Origin: Chryseobacterium paridis
GTDB taxonomy: Bacteria; Bacteroidota; Bacteroidia; Flavobacteriales; Weeksellaceae
Direction: 5' to 3'
Assembly (NCBI RefSeq): GCF_016595215.1
Contig: NZ_JAENHK010000010.1
Location: 1,473,390-1,537,389 of the forward strand
Length of the DNA stretch: 64,000 bases
Shown here: piece after piece, positions 26,873-36,545 of the stretch
How the letters are laid out: every line of letters begins with the position of its first letter
How positions within the stretch are numbered: position 1 is the first letter of the stretch
The notes under the pieces: generated by a model
The model's database searches: none
Told to the model about the DNA's origin: nothing
Seen by the model: only the letters and a program-made list of their open reading frames with translations
Translations under genes and position numbers: made by a program

Positions 26873-29842
26873 TTATTTTTTAATATTGTCTTTTCTTTCT
26901 TCCCACAATTCAAAACCTGTTGGAAATGGTTTAAATGGTTCTGCCGGAGGAACCTTATTATTCTGATAATTTCGTAATGAGCCAATATCTAAATCTGAAA
27001 TCATAAAATTATCAAACTTCCCCCCATGTATTATATGTAAGTCTCTTTTCCAAGATTTCTTATATGGTGCACTTATTTTTACATCACCATATATCTTATT
27101 GTTACATAATGCAATGTAACAATGGATATCTAAAGTTGAGGATTTTACTAAATGATGATAAGTTTCAATATCTTGGTTCCATGCCACAATAAATAATGAA
27201 TCAATTTTCCCCCTTAATGCGGATCTATTATTAATATCTAAAAGATCATTACAAACTAAACCTGAAAAAACAAAATTTTTATGTTTTATGATGAATTTAT
27301 TATTAAAATCAGGATACAAATTTAAAGCGGCTCTATTATAAAGTTCACTACCTTCATGAATAGCAGGTATTAGTTTAGATTGAAAAAGCCCAATTGATCC
27401 TGTCATTGAATCATCTACAGTTAAAGAATAGAATAATTGATTATCAGCTCGATTTTGAATCCTATCTATTTTATATTCTAATCCAGCAATCAAATTTATG
27501 TTTATTCTTCCTAGTTTCTCAGCAACTTGTACGTATAAATGGCGTGGCAAGCTTAACTCATGAAATATAACATAGTCAACTTCATGTCTCCTTTTAATAA
27601 TATCATTTATTATGTTAAAAAACCTATCATTTCTCGTAATATCAGGCTCTGTTAGACTTCGCACATGAGCATCATATGATTGATCTATGGTTTTAAAGTG
27701 TGTATTACAAATTCGAGGTAAGATTGTTTTTTTTGTTTCAGGAAACTGAATATAATCATACCCTTTAGGTATATCTACTCCATCTCCTTGTCTAATTTTC
27801 AAATTATACTTATGATAGTACTTTTCTGCTAATTTGGTGAATTCTTTATTCTTTTTAACAATACAATTTTTAAAAGAAATTGACAGTTCAAGAAGCGTTA
27901 TTCTCCTAGTAAAAAAGTAAAATCCCGTATTTGACGAAATTTTATAACAAGTTGTATTTTCATCATGTTTTTCATTTACTAATTTTAATTCTTCATTAAC
28001 AAAATCAATGATATTTCTATTAAAAAAGGTCTTCGTATAAAGTTTAATTTCCTTTTCATCCAATTTACATTCTAAATTTCTCCTTAAAAAATCATACTTA
28101 AAATAACATGTCTTATAAGGAATCATATGCAAATCTGACCGGAAATACCTAATAACATTTTCTTTAAAACTAATTGAAAAAGTAGAAAAGCACTTAACCA
28201 GAAATTCATTATCAACATTCGTTATTGAATTACTGTAAATTATATTCTCCTCTATTTTCTTCATTAAGAACATTTTAGCAATACTAAACTGTGTCTTATC
28301 TATATTTTTTGAACTGTCAATTTTTTCAAGAACTGTTAGTAATGTAAAATAAAATCTTCGAGATAATTCCTCATCACTACTATGTACTAATAATCCAAAA
28401 ACTCTAGGCACGTATTTGATTAAGTCTATAAAATTTTTTATTTCAAAAATGTAGTCAAAAGTAACACTTAAGAAGTTATTTAGTCTTTTTTTCCATATTC
28501 TATGCTCATAATTTCTTATACTTGTCTCAAAGCTAATTATTTCTCTAACAAATTTATTCCTTTTGATTACCAGGCTACTTGATTTTCTGATTCCAGTAGT
28601 TTCATCGCATTTCTCATTAATGCTATAAGATAAATCAATATTATCTATCTTATCATATTCTTGTGTTACAGGTAGTAGATTCCACTCGCTAGAATTCTTA
28701 TTGATTGCTCTTCTTAGATTATTTAGCTCGACTCTATCTTTTGAATTATTTAATATAAAAACTGATTCTTTCTCTATATTAAACTTAAGATTAAAATCTC
28801 TATGCTCATTTTCTTTTAGGTTATTTTCCTTTATCGAAAAATTATCGAGTCTTTTATTTAAGACTTTACTAATGCATAGATCATCAGTTCTTTCATCACC
28901 TAGTTCGATTGCTAAGATAATATCGTCAACGTACCTACCATAATATATTGGTTTCAAATTATTTATTATGTCCCTATCAAAGTCTAATAGATATAAATTA
29001 GATAATAGTTTACTTGCATTTAAAGTCAAGGGAAGACCAAACTCTGAATAAAGCAGATCATTTTCTTTAAACCATGAATACTTTAGATTATTTTCTTTAT
29101 TGAAAAAACTAATCATACTAAATAATAGCTCATGAATAAACTTATCAACTCTATTTAACTTAATATTTAATTTTGTTAATAGCTTTTCTGCTTTCTTTTT
29201 AAGCAAATCTACTTTAATGGAGTGATAATATTTACTAAAATCTGCTGTAAGCACCAATATATCCTTATTAGCTCTCAAATCTATAGAATCAAATAGGTCA
29301 TTTTGCCATTTTTGGTAATTAGAAAAATAGGGTTTATATAAAGTATGGTTCTGCTTGTAATATGGAAAGCTTAATGATTTATCTTTTCTCTTTAATCTAC
29401 ATCCATATAGGTTAGAGGGAAAATTTTCATCAAGTTTATAACCTATTCTATTTAACCATAACCCGCCAATAACTTGAAAATAAATAGATACTTCACCCAG
29501 AAATCTAAAATCAACATCATCAACATTTATCAAACCTCGATCTATATTACTAATTGTTCCCTTTACCTTTAGTTTAGAATTGGCAGCTTCAGATTTTATA
29601 CTTTTGAAGACAAAATTGGCCTCTCCAATTAGATCTTTTTGTAAAAAAGATCTAATTGCTTTACTATTTATGTTTTTATAAAGAAAATTTATATTTTTAA
29701 CTAAGTTTTCCTCAAATGCAACTACCTTCTCGAGGTAATGATAATCTCGCTCATAATAGAGTTCCCTTTTAACCTTTCGGTATGTAAATAGAAGCTCCTC
29801 TTTAGTCACTTGATCTGATCCAAAAAAAAATTCTTTAGCCAC
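26873..29842 (-). CDS. Defence-type reverse transcriptase fused to a nitrilase-like domain (DRT class 1 architecture)
   Basis: 989 aa. The RT domain covers roughly 60-470: motif A LTADFSKYYHSI (catalytic Asp 201), GLPLTLNASKLLSNLYL, and the active-site RYVDDIIL (Asp 306 and 307). The C-terminal 240 residues read as a carbon-nitrogen hydrolase: Glu 762 in VIFHELSLPR, Lys 823 in QSKLIPAIHE, Cys 864 in SGLVCNDLLD, then AWNQD and the late YGDVKISAPY..IIHGG. RT-nitrilase fusions are the known DRT1 (UG1-type) antiphage proteins, which stand alone without an intron or retron RNA. Mean AT content is higher than in neighbours, which suggests transfer. It is in line with genes at 25144-32550. Confidence 0.85.
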   Translation of the reverse strand: MAKEFFFGSDQVTKEELLFTYRKVKRELYYERDYHYLEKVVAFEENLVKNINFLYKNINSKAIRSFLQKDLIGEANFVFKSIKSEAANSKLKVKGTISNIDRGLINVDDVDFRFLGEVSIYFQVIGGLWLNRIGYKLDENFPSNLYGCRLKRKDKSLSFPYYKQNHTLYKPYFSNYQKWQNDLFDSIDLRANKDILVLTADFSKYYHSIKVDLLKKKAEKLLTKLNIKLNRVDKFIHELLFSMISFFNKENNLKYSWFKENDLLYSEFGLPLTLNASKLLSNLYLLDFDRDIINNLKPIYYGRYVDDIILAIELGDERTDDLCISKVLNKRLDNFSIKENNLKENEHRDFNLKFNIEKESVFILNNSKDRVELNNLRRAINKNSSEWNLLPVTQEYDKIDNIDLSYSINEKCDETTGIRKSSSLVIKRNKFVREIISFETSIRNYEHRIWKKRLNNFLSVTFDYIFEIKNFIDLIKYVPRVFGLLVHSSDEELSRRFYFTLLTVLEKIDSSKNIDKTQFSIAKMFLMKKIEENIIYSNSITNVDNEFLVKCFSTFSISFKENVIRYFRSDLHMIPYKTCYFKYDFLRRNLECKLDEKEIKLYTKTFFNRNIIDFVNEELKLVNEKHDENTTCYKISSNTGFYFFTRRITLLELSISFKNCIVKKNKEFTKLAEKYYHKYNLKIRQGDGVDIPKGYDYIQFPETKKTILPRICNTHFKTIDQSYDAHVRSLTEPDITRNDRFFNIINDIIKRRHEVDYVIFHELSLPRHLYVQVAEKLGRININLIAGLEYKIDRIQNRADNQLFYSLTVDDSMTGSIGLFQSKLIPAIHEGSELYNRAALNLYPDFNNKFIIKHKNFVFSGLVCNDLLDINNRSALRGKIDSLFIVAWNQDIETYHHLVKSSTLDIHCYIALCNNKIYGDVKISAPYKKSWKRDLHIIHGGKFDNFMISDLDIGSLRNYQNNKVPPAEPFKPFPTGFELWEERKDNIKK

Positions 29843-30026
29843 TATATTATTATATTTTATTGTTATTAGTTTTATTTAGTGCACAGCTTATCAATATAAC
29901 TTTCGCCTCAACTGAATAAGCCACTTATTTCCAATTACATATATTAAAACACCTATCTTAAGAACACATACTTTTCTTAATACACATATGAATATTTAAT
30001 TTATTAATATCGAAAAAATAGAGCAT

Positions 30027-32207
30027 TTATTTTTTTAACACTTTCACAAATATCCCCACCACATTAAAATCAACCGTCTCCTCATCTCTCAGAATAATAG
30101 GTTCAAAATTGGAATCATTTGATTTCGGTAGTAAAACTATTTCTTCATGATGCCAGCCTTCTTCATCAATTGATTTCTTACTAGAATATTCCTTTATTGT
30201 ATAATTACTCCCAAATTCTATATCAGTAATACTTCTCCCTTCAACTAAAGTAATCAATCCATTTCGTGAGCCTCCGACATACTTTTTAAAGAGACAAATA
30301 CTCCCGTTTGGTATAATTTTATTCATCGATTCACCTACTACTTTACAAGCGAAATAATCATCTTTTCCACTTATTCCATCCACTTCAATGAACTTTACAT
30401 TTTCTAATTCTTGCAATTCAGAAAAAGATCCTGCTGCTATATTGAGATCATAAAAAGGTATTGAAATTTCAGTTGGATTATCTAGAAATTGTATTGGGTT
30501 CTCCTCTTTTGGTGCAGAATTAAAAGACTGAATAAACTGACTAAAGAAACGTCTTAAATTATCATTGCAAACATAAATATAAGTCCCCTCAATTCCCCGA
30601 AGTAATATTGTTTTATAAATGTTGATGATAAAATCTAATAGCTCATCTTCATTCTTGATGGAGTTTTTTCCATTCTTATCCTTGTATTTTTGCTTTTCTA
30701 CAATTAACTTTCCAAGTTCAAAATCATAATCCAATTCTGGACCGATAATAACTCCGGTATAGTTCAGATCATAGCCTTGGGTTGTATGAATGCATCCTAC
30801 TTCATTGATAGAGTTTACAGAGTTAACCCAATCTATAGAAGTGCTGTTCCATTTTAATTTGTTTTCACCAATAATGATATCGTGCGCTTCTGGATTTTTA
30901 TTTGAAATCCACTCCCAGGCATATCCCGCAACCATTCTTGACAAACTATGAATTTCATTTTTCTTTTTTATCCGGTCAACCATCTCTCCCAGATCATCAA
31001 AAAGATAAAATTCGTAATCATCAGTCCTATATTTTTCTACAGGAAGTACTGAAGGCTCATCAAAAAGTTTGTGAACCAGTGTTATATAATTATTCCCACC
31101 ACGAACACGAAGCTGCGTTTTTAATTTTTCAACCCTGGTGTAAGATTCTAATTCTAATTTTTTAAAGCTTTCTTTAAGGGTGTCCGATGGTTTTATAGAT
31201 TGATATTGGTCGTAGAAAATGATTGATTTCTCGCTTTGTATAATGACCCAATCCAGTTCTGAAGTAGTAAATTTATCTAATCCTAATTTCTCACTATTAA
31301 CATCAAATGTCCCAAAATAAGAACCCAAATTCACTCTCCTTCTTAAGCGGTGTCCTTCATCAACAATGATGAGGTCATATTTATTTTTTGCTAGTTCTGA
31401 AGGTCCGATGACCATTTTACTAGATAAACCATTCACATTCTTAAACACATTAGAAATAGTTTTTCTAAACGAGGCCATAGGAATTACCAATGCCATATTC
31501 AAATCAGAAAACTTGTCTTTTACTTTTTGTAATAAAGAAAAAAGTTCTTCATCTTCTTCATCAAAATCTGCGAAATTAAAATCTTCTAAATTAGTTTTGA
31601 GGAGCTTGAATAAAAAAATAGCTAAAATAGATTTACCTGTCCCTGCTCCGCCATGAATGAGACTAACTTTAGCTCCTTCATCCAACAAACAGCTAAAGAT
31701 TGTTTTCAAACTTTTAATCTGTTCTTTAGAAAGTGATTTATACGGTGAGTATTTGAAAAGATCAGAATTGTTGATATGGTCTAGTGAATGTCGAGCAATA
31801 CCTAATTGTCTAAGTTCATCCCAAATATCTTTAAATAACTCCCAGTATACTTTCTTTTCATGATACTGGTGATTTGAAATTCCCAGGTTACCATTCTGCA
31901 GCGTATATTGTCCATCCGCTGAAATGTACTTAATCAGGTTAGCTTCCAAATCTAATGTAGCAGATTTGTGAAAGAGATCACTTAAAATAAGATTTACCGT
32001 CGATAATTTTTTCTTTTCCTCTGATTTTAAATGAGTATTTATTCTGGTTAATACATCTGTTGTTTCGCCAACATAAGCAGATTTATTCTGTTTATTCTTT
32101 AAGAGGTAAACTATTGGCCAAGATGTATAATCTTTATGATGGGTATTAATATTAGTTTCTGCGAGGTGGTCAAAGCTGTATTCCTCAGTAATTGTAAAAT
32201 TTTTCAT
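30027..32207 (-). CDS. GIY-YIG / DUF2075 helicase / S24-like three-domain protein
   Basis: 726 aa. N-terminal GIY-YIG nuclease-like module (VYLLKN..SAYVGETTDVLTRINTHL, 33-60). Central DUF2075 P-loop ATPase with Walker A GGAGTGKS (186-193), Walker B IIVDEGHR (280-287) and a late CIHTTQGYDLNYTGVIIG motif. C-terminal LexA/S24-like domain (617-726: YFACKVVGESMNKIIPNGSICLF) with candidate nucleophile Ser 627 and a possible partner Lys 672. Such proteins occur in defence islands. They may sense DNA damage or invading DNA and act as a nuclease-helicase, but no mechanism is shown here. Separated by 10 bases from the upstream MazG gene. Confidence 0.85.
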   Translation of the reverse strand: MKNFTITEEYSFDHLAETNINTHHKDYTSWPIVYLLKNKQNKSAYVGETTDVLTRINTHLKSEEKKKLSTVNLILSDLFHKSATLDLEANLIKYISADGQYTLQNGNLGISNHQYHEKKVYWELFKDIWDELRQLGIARHSLDHINNSDLFKYSPYKSLSKEQIKSLKTIFSCLLDEGAKVSLIHGGAGTGKSILAIFLFKLLKTNLEDFNFADFDEEDEELFSLLQKVKDKFSDLNMALVIPMASFRKTISNVFKNVNGLSSKMVIGPSELAKNKYDLIIVDEGHRLRRRVNLGSYFGTFDVNSEKLGLDKFTTSELDWVIIQSEKSIIFYDQYQSIKPSDTLKESFKKLELESYTRVEKLKTQLRVRGGNNYITLVHKLFDEPSVLPVEKYRTDDYEFYLFDDLGEMVDRIKKKNEIHSLSRMVAGYAWEWISNKNPEAHDIIIGENKLKWNSTSIDWVNSVNSINEVGCIHTTQGYDLNYTGVIIGPELDYDFELGKLIVEKQKYKDKNGKNSIKNEDELLDFIINIYKTILLRGIEGTYIYVCNDNLRRFFSQFIQSFNSAPKEENPIQFLDNPTEISIPFYDLNIAAGSFSELQELENVKFIEVDGISGKDDYFACKVVGESMNKIIPNGSICLFKKYVGGSRNGLITLVEGRSITDIEFGSNYTIKEYSSKKSIDEEGWHHEEIVLLPKSNDSNFEPIILRDEETVDFNVVGIFVKVLKK

Positions 32208-32217
32208 TTTTTAAAAT

Positions 32218-32550
32218 CTACAATTCATCATATTTATCCGACTTCCCTTTTGCCTTGTCTACCGGATATTTCTCACCGTTTTTCTGCAATTTTTTTAAAA
32301 TGATACTATTGATGTCTATATTGTTTTTGTCTGCAAGAAGCAGCCCATACATCAATACATCAGCTAGTTCTTCTTCCAGTTTATCTCTATTAAAATCCTC
32401 ATTTTTCTTCCATAAGAATACTTCTAAAAGTTCGGACGCTTCAATCGATAAAGCTAGTGCCAAATCCTTTGAATTATGAAACTGTTGCCAGTCCCTTTCA
32501 TCACGAAATTTCAAAAGCTTTTCTACTGTACTCTGATCTATCATAAACAT
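32218..32550 (-). CDS. MazG-like nucleotide pyrophosphohydrolase
   Basis: 110 aa. Four-helix MazG/dUTPase-superfamily pattern: LALALSIEASELLEVFLW (helix with Glu pair) and EELADVLMYGLLLADK (E-x-x-x-D metal site). Family members hydrolyse (d)NTPs to NMP and pyrophosphate. It starts at an ATG at 32550, or at 32544. Being 10 bases before the GIY-YIG/DUF2075 gene it probably forms a two-gene module; a nucleotide-depleting or house-cleaning role in defence is inference. Confidence 0.88.
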   Translation of the reverse strand: MFMIDQSTVEKLLKFRDERDWQQFHNSKDLALALSIEASELLEVFLWKKNEDFNRDKLEEELADVLMYGLLLADKNNIDINSIILKKLQKNGEKYPVDKAKGKSDKYDEL

Positions 32551-32788
32551 TGTTTAATAAAGTGAAATCTTATTTAACATTAAAAATAATAAATCTTAAG
32601 CATAATCATCTTAAAAATATCCGTTTTTATAAATATTTTCCAAAAATACTATGCTCATATCATCTCAATGAAACATTAGATTTATAAAGTATTTTGTACA
32701 CTTTTATAGTTCAATCCAATATTTAAAATTTCCACAAGATTAGCCTTAATTTGGAAAGATCATACTTATCCTATTATATTACATAATC

Positions 32789-33694
32789 TTACACCATCCC
32801 CAACATCATCGCAATACCCACCGCATCCGCCACCGTATCCAAACTATAAATCTGCATAATCCCTTGATTAGCCGCCGCCTGTGCCAACGAATTTTGTTGA
32901 TTCTGATTGCTCACGGCATTTTCAAATAGAATTCCTGTAGAATGTGCCAGACTTTGATACATACTCCCCAAAGCAATACTTCCTGCAGCAATATTGGCAG
33001 AAAGCAGCTCATTCATTTGATCTCTAGGAATCTGTGGAAGATCATTTTCAGAAACCAAAGAAACCGTATTATTTTGATAATTGCCATGTATGATATAATG
33101 TCCTTCCAGAATATAGTGTGCAATTAACTTAGCGGCATGGAATTCTAATATTCTTTTCAGTTCAATAATCTCATCAGAAGTTATAAAATCTTCCAGGCTG
33201 TTGACATCGACATTATGAACCGTGTACATAGGTTCATCGGTGTCAGATTGACTGATCGCGATATTCATTTTTAGAACAAATTTGGATTTTTCGGTATTGA
33301 TACTAAGAACTTTCGAATCATTCTCCGGTTCAGCAATATCTTTAAGAGCAGTAAAAGGAAGAATATCGATATGACAATGCAGGTTTTTTAGATTATCCAA
33401 TTTAATTCTTACGATAGAAATTCCTGTGCATTGATCTTTAGGCTCTACGACAAATGATTGGTATTCGTTGGATGCATTATTGCCATTTATGCAATGAACC
33501 AGTCTTATGGTTGGCATTGCTTCAATCTCAGCCGCTTGTAAGTAATACACAAAACGGTTGCTGCTATTGTCAGCGTTGTTCTTGCTGAAATAAGCTGTGT
33601 CTTTTTCCTTTTTAAAAGAAAAATTTTTGTTTAATTCCTGTAAAGATCGCAGGTTGGGCATTTTTGCGGGTTGAGGTTGGTTAGCGTGATTCAT
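32789..33694 (-). CDS. R-body-associated protein: long N-terminal domain fused to a C-terminal RebB domain
   Basis: 301 aa. Residues 1-235 form a domain shared with the gene at 42283 (both have P-x-x-LR-x-L-x-ELN, YQSFVVEPKD-x-x-TGI, LPF/LS-x-L-x-DIAEPE-x-DSK, EIIELKR-x-LEF). Residues 236-301 match the small Reb proteins: SMYQSLAHSTGILFENAVSNQNQQNSLAQAAANQGIMQIYSLDTVADAVGIA. No signal peptide. Such a fusion could nucleate or anchor the R-body ribbon; inference from architecture. It lies at the far edge of the locus, divergent from the 34119 unit, after the MazG gene. Confidence 0.75.
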   Translation of the reverse strand: MNHANQPQPAKMPNLRSLQELNKNFSFKKEKDTAYFSKNNADNSSNRFVYYLQAAEIEAMPTIRLVHCINGNNASNEYQSFVVEPKDQCTGISIVRIKLDNLKNLHCHIDILPFTALKDIAEPENDSKVLSINTEKSKFVLKMNIAISQSDTDEPMYTVHNVDVNSLEDFITSDEIIELKRILEFHAAKLIAHYILEGHYIIHGNYQNNTVSLVSENDLPQIPRDQMNELLSANIAAGSIALGSMYQSLAHSTGILFENAVSNQNQQNSLAQAAANQGIMQIYSLDTVADAVGIAMMLGMV

Positions 33695-34118
33695 GTTTCT
33701 GGTGTTAGATGTTTATTAGTTTTTATGATGCTCTTTCACATGAAAATTCTAGTTGTCATGTACAAGATTTCATAGTATGGTTGTTCATTCCAGGATATTC
33801 TGCACAAATTTATTCAACAAAATACGATCACGAATCAGTAGAAAAACTGATTTTTAAGAAAAAAAACAAACAGCATAAGAGGAAAACGGTTAAAAGCTAC
33901 ACAAGAGAACCACATCGGAACAACGTATTAAAAAACCCATAAAAAACTAAAATTCAGCACATTACCAACCTGATCAACTTTTTAAAACATCTGCTAAAAT
34001 GGTAGTAATGAACAGTCTAACAACACAATTACTCCTATTTCTTATCCACGTGATTTAAAAACCATTTTTTTTGTAAATTTCAAAAATAATTTATTATCAT
34101 TCACAAAAAACTAATACC
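33695..34118. other. Divergent regulatory gap between the Reb-fusion gene and the kinase unit
   Basis: 423 bases, AT-rich, holding the promoters of both divergent units. A 77-codon open frame at 33709-33942 has no recognisable features and is not called. A short AAATTTCAAA stretch before 34119 could be a -7 region but no exact TAnnTTTG was found. Confidence 0.4.
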
Positions 34119-34826
34119 ATGACAACTGAAAGTATTTACCAATCCATTAAAAAATGGCGCGTATTGATTGACGCTTATAAGAGCGGAAATGACGGAAGTG
34201 AGTCTGAGATTCTCAGTTATTTAAACCAGGGAACTCACTTTTCTGTTTCGGGAAAAGAGATCAACCAATGGAAGATTAATCTTGGGACTTCAGACAATAA
34301 AAGAATTCATGCTTATCTGGGTATTGACGAGGACAAGCTTAAATTCTTCCTGATCGATTCCGAAAGTGATAAAAAAGGTGATTTCAATACTATTGTAGTG
34401 AAAGAATTCACCCGTGATTCCCCCAATGTTACTGTACAAAATACCACCAACCTTGAAGTTGATCCTCCCATCACTTCAGAGTCGGCGATCAACCGCAACT
34501 TCCGATGGAATATGTATGGCACTACCTGGTTAAAAGCACAGAAAACAGAACCTTTTGTACAGGTGATCTGCATTCCTTTTGCAGATTATGAGCGATTAGG
34601 TCTGGACGACAGCCAATCCTGCACGAGTTTCTTCGGATTGACAGATGATTCCGAAAACGGAGCTTCGGTTTTTGCCTATCATATTGAAATCATTACAGTG
34701 AAAGATCTAACGATCAATGAAATGAGTAAAACGGCGGAAAACTATTCTACACCCCGACCTCCTTTTACCGCTGCTGACCCTCTTGAAAACTACCAACTTT
34801 TGATAAAAAGTGGTGCTTTCTTATAA
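34119..34826 (+). CDS. Protein of unknown function at the head of the R-body regulatory unit
   Basis: 235 aa, soluble, no signal (MTTESIYQSIKKWRVLIDAY…). Middle holds NINRNFRWNMYGTTWLKAQK-like aromatic strands and a segment reading FVQVICIPFADYERL; I do not recognise the fold. The last 17 bases overlap the following membrane-protein gene, so it is translationally coupled to a sensor operon. Possible roles are a signal-binding partner or an R-body cargo; neither is shown. Confidence 0.75.
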   Translation: MTTESIYQSIKKWRVLIDAYKSGNDGSESEILSYLNQGTHFSVSGKEINQWKINLGTSDNKRIHAYLGIDEDKLKFFLIDSESDKKGDFNTIVVKEFTRDSPNVTVQNTTNLEVDPPITSESAINRNFRWNMYGTTWLKAQKTEPFVQVICIPFADYERLGLDDSQSCTSFFGLTDDSENGASVFAYHIEIITVKDLTINEMSKTAENYSTPRPPFTAADPLENYQLLIKSGAFL

Positions 34827-35457
34827 CAGCTTATCCCTCTATTTACAAGTAGTCATCAACCTGACATTGCTTACAGGGTTGATCTTGCTGGTCAGGAACG
34901 GGATAAAAACAATGGAGGTGATCATGCTATTCCTCTCTGGAGAATTCGCCCTGGAACTAACAGATCTGGTGGATCGGCTGCTGAAACTAAACACATTGAA
35001 TACCTACAATTATGCACTAAGCCAGTTTTTGGGGCTCGTGCTCCTTACGGAAATATACAGCCGGTATTTCCTCAAGGTTCCGGCTTTCGTCAAGTGGATC
35101 ATTTCCGGATATGCCATGATATTTCTGGTGATCAATATACTGAATATATACCACGGAAGAGCCGTTACTTTTTATTCCAATATCATCAGCAGTATCATCA
35201 TTTGTAGTTTTGCAGCGACCTATTGTATAAAAATACTGCAAAAGGGAAAGGTTGAAAAAAGCCTGTTTATCGTTAATATCTTCGTCTTTCTTTTTTTCTC
35301 TGTTGAATGCCTGATCTCCACGACTTTTAATTTTCTGGTCACAAACCATCTGGAATGGGTAGCACCGATCTGGCTTTTCAGAGGGGTTTTGTTGTGGTGT
35401 TTTTATCTCGCTTTTATTAATCTGGGATGTCGCAGTGGGAAAATCCGGGCTTGGTAG
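34810..35457 (+). CDS. Multi-pass membrane protein, possible sensor subunit
   Basis: 215 aa from a GTG start (34810 or 34813; no nearby ATG). About six to seven hydrophobic segments (LYLQVVINLTLLTGLILLV, WIISGYAMIFLVINILNIY, FYSNIISSIIICSFAATYCI, SLFIVNIFVFLFFSVECLI, WLFRGVLLWCFYLAFINLG). Overlaps genes on both sides (17 and 31 bases). It resembles the membrane input module of 7TM-type sensors split from its kinase; that it feeds the downstream kinase is inference. Confidence 0.72.
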   Translation: MVLSYNSLSLYLQVVINLTLLTGLILLVRNGIKTMEVIMLFLSGEFALELTDLVDRLLKLNTLNTYNYALSQFLGLVLLTEIYSRYFLKVPAFVKWIISGYAMIFLVINILNIYHGRAVTFYSNIISSIIICSFAATYCIKILQKGKVEKSLFIVNIFVFLFFSVECLISTTFNFLVTNHLEWVAPIWLFRGVLLWCFYLAFINLGCRSGKIRAW

Positions 35458-36179
35458 TTGAATGGATATGGATTGGTATAGGGCTATTTTTTTTAACGAC
35501 ACTATTGATCACAGTATTGATCATCAACTATCTGAAAAGCATCAGAAAAAACAAACAGAAAGTAATGCAGCTTGTCCGCAATACCCAAACGGAATGTTGG
35601 GAAAACACACTGCATTTACAAGAGAGAGATCGGGAACGGTTAGCAGAAGAGCTTCATGATAATATCATCTCACACCTCAACGTCATCCGTCTGAATATTA
35701 ACCATAAAAATACAGAAGAACTGAATCTGGACCTGAAAAAATCAATGCAGCAGATCCGGGAATTATCCCATAATCTGACACCTCCCGATCTGGGTGAAAT
35801 TGAACTCACGGATCTGATCGCGGATTATCTTGATCAGATCAGCAAGACCATCCACGTTGATTTCCGTCATATGATTACAGACACGCTGATCAGCAGCCCC
35901 GTAAAATTAAATATCTTCAGGATCGTACAGGAATTGGTAACCAATATTTTAAAGCACGCCAATGCCACCAAAATCGATGTCTCCCTAAGAATATCCCTGG
36001 AGTATCTGATGCTAACTATAGAAGATAACGGTAGTGGCTTTAAGCAAGGAACCAGTCACCACGGAATCGGATTAAGGAATATCCAGACCAGAGCTCAAAA
36101 GATCCGGGCAGCGTATAAGTTGAAGTCAAAGCCGGAAAGGGGGACGAAGTTTATTGCGTGTGTGGTTATTGAGAGTTGA
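35427..36179 (+). CDS. Sensor histidine kinase, HisKA_3 / NarL-partner type
   Basis: 250 aa. One N-terminal TM segment (WIWIGIGLFFLTTLLITVLII, 13-33), a short coiled linker, dimerisation helix RERLAEELHDNIISHL with phospho-acceptor His 77, then HATPase_c with N box QELVTNILKHANA (168-180), G1 EDNGSGF and G2 HGIGLRNI. There is no periplasmic sensor domain, so the preceding membrane protein may supply the input. Partner of the LuxR-type regulator at 36546. Confidence 0.9.
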   Translation: MSQWENPGLVVEWIWIGIGLFFLTTLLITVLIINYLKSIRKNKQKVMQLVRNTQTECWENTLHLQERDRERLAEELHDNIISHLNVIRLNINHKNTEELNLDLKKSMQQIRELSHNLTPPDLGEIELTDLIADYLDQISKTIHVDFRHMITDTLISSPVKLNIFRIVQELVTNILKHANATKIDVSLRISLEYLMLTIEDNGSGFKQGTSHHGIGLRNIQTRAQKIRAAYKLKSKPERGTKFIACVVIES

Positions 36180-36535
36180 GGGGGTGGGTGAGAGATGCGG
36201 GGTACGAGTTTCGGGGTTAGAGAGTTCGAGGGTTTGAGGGTTTGAGAGTTTGAGGGATGGGTTGGAAAATTGGAGATGGGGTGGTGAGAGAGTGAGGAAA
36301 ATGGAAAATTGAAAATTGAAAGTGGAAAATTGTGAAAAGGCGGAATTGCTGAAGGGCTGAAAGGCTAAACTGCGGAAACGTGGAATTGTGAAATTGTGAA
36401 ATCGTAAAATGGCAAAACGGCTGAAAAGCAAAAGGGCGAAAAGGCTAAATGACTAACTAGCTGAAAAGAAAAAAAGCTGAATGGCGAAAAAGCAAATTCG
36501 CCTATTCGCCCTTTTGCCTATTTGCCAAAAAAATT
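36180..36535. repeat. Strand-asymmetric purine-rich filler repeat between kinase and response regulator
   Basis: About 350 bases, plus strand strongly purine-rich, built from variants of GAGGGTTTGAG, GGAAAATTGAAAATTG and GGCTGAAAGGCTAAA. It ends in small dyads (GGCGAA…TTCGCC). It splits a kinase and its cognate regulator, so it is probably a secondary insertion or expansion. Confidence 0.65.
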
Positions 36536-36545
36536 AAAATAAAAA

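Noticed and set aside
26873..29842. Group II intron or retron reverse transcriptase
   Set aside because: No maturase domain or intron RNA ends were seen and no msr/msd-like structured RNA lies upstream; the nitrilase C-terminus fits DRT class 1.
33709..33942. 77-codon plus-strand frame between divergent genes
   Set aside because: Overlaps the expected promoter region of the Reb-fusion gene and shows no family features or ribosome-binding context.
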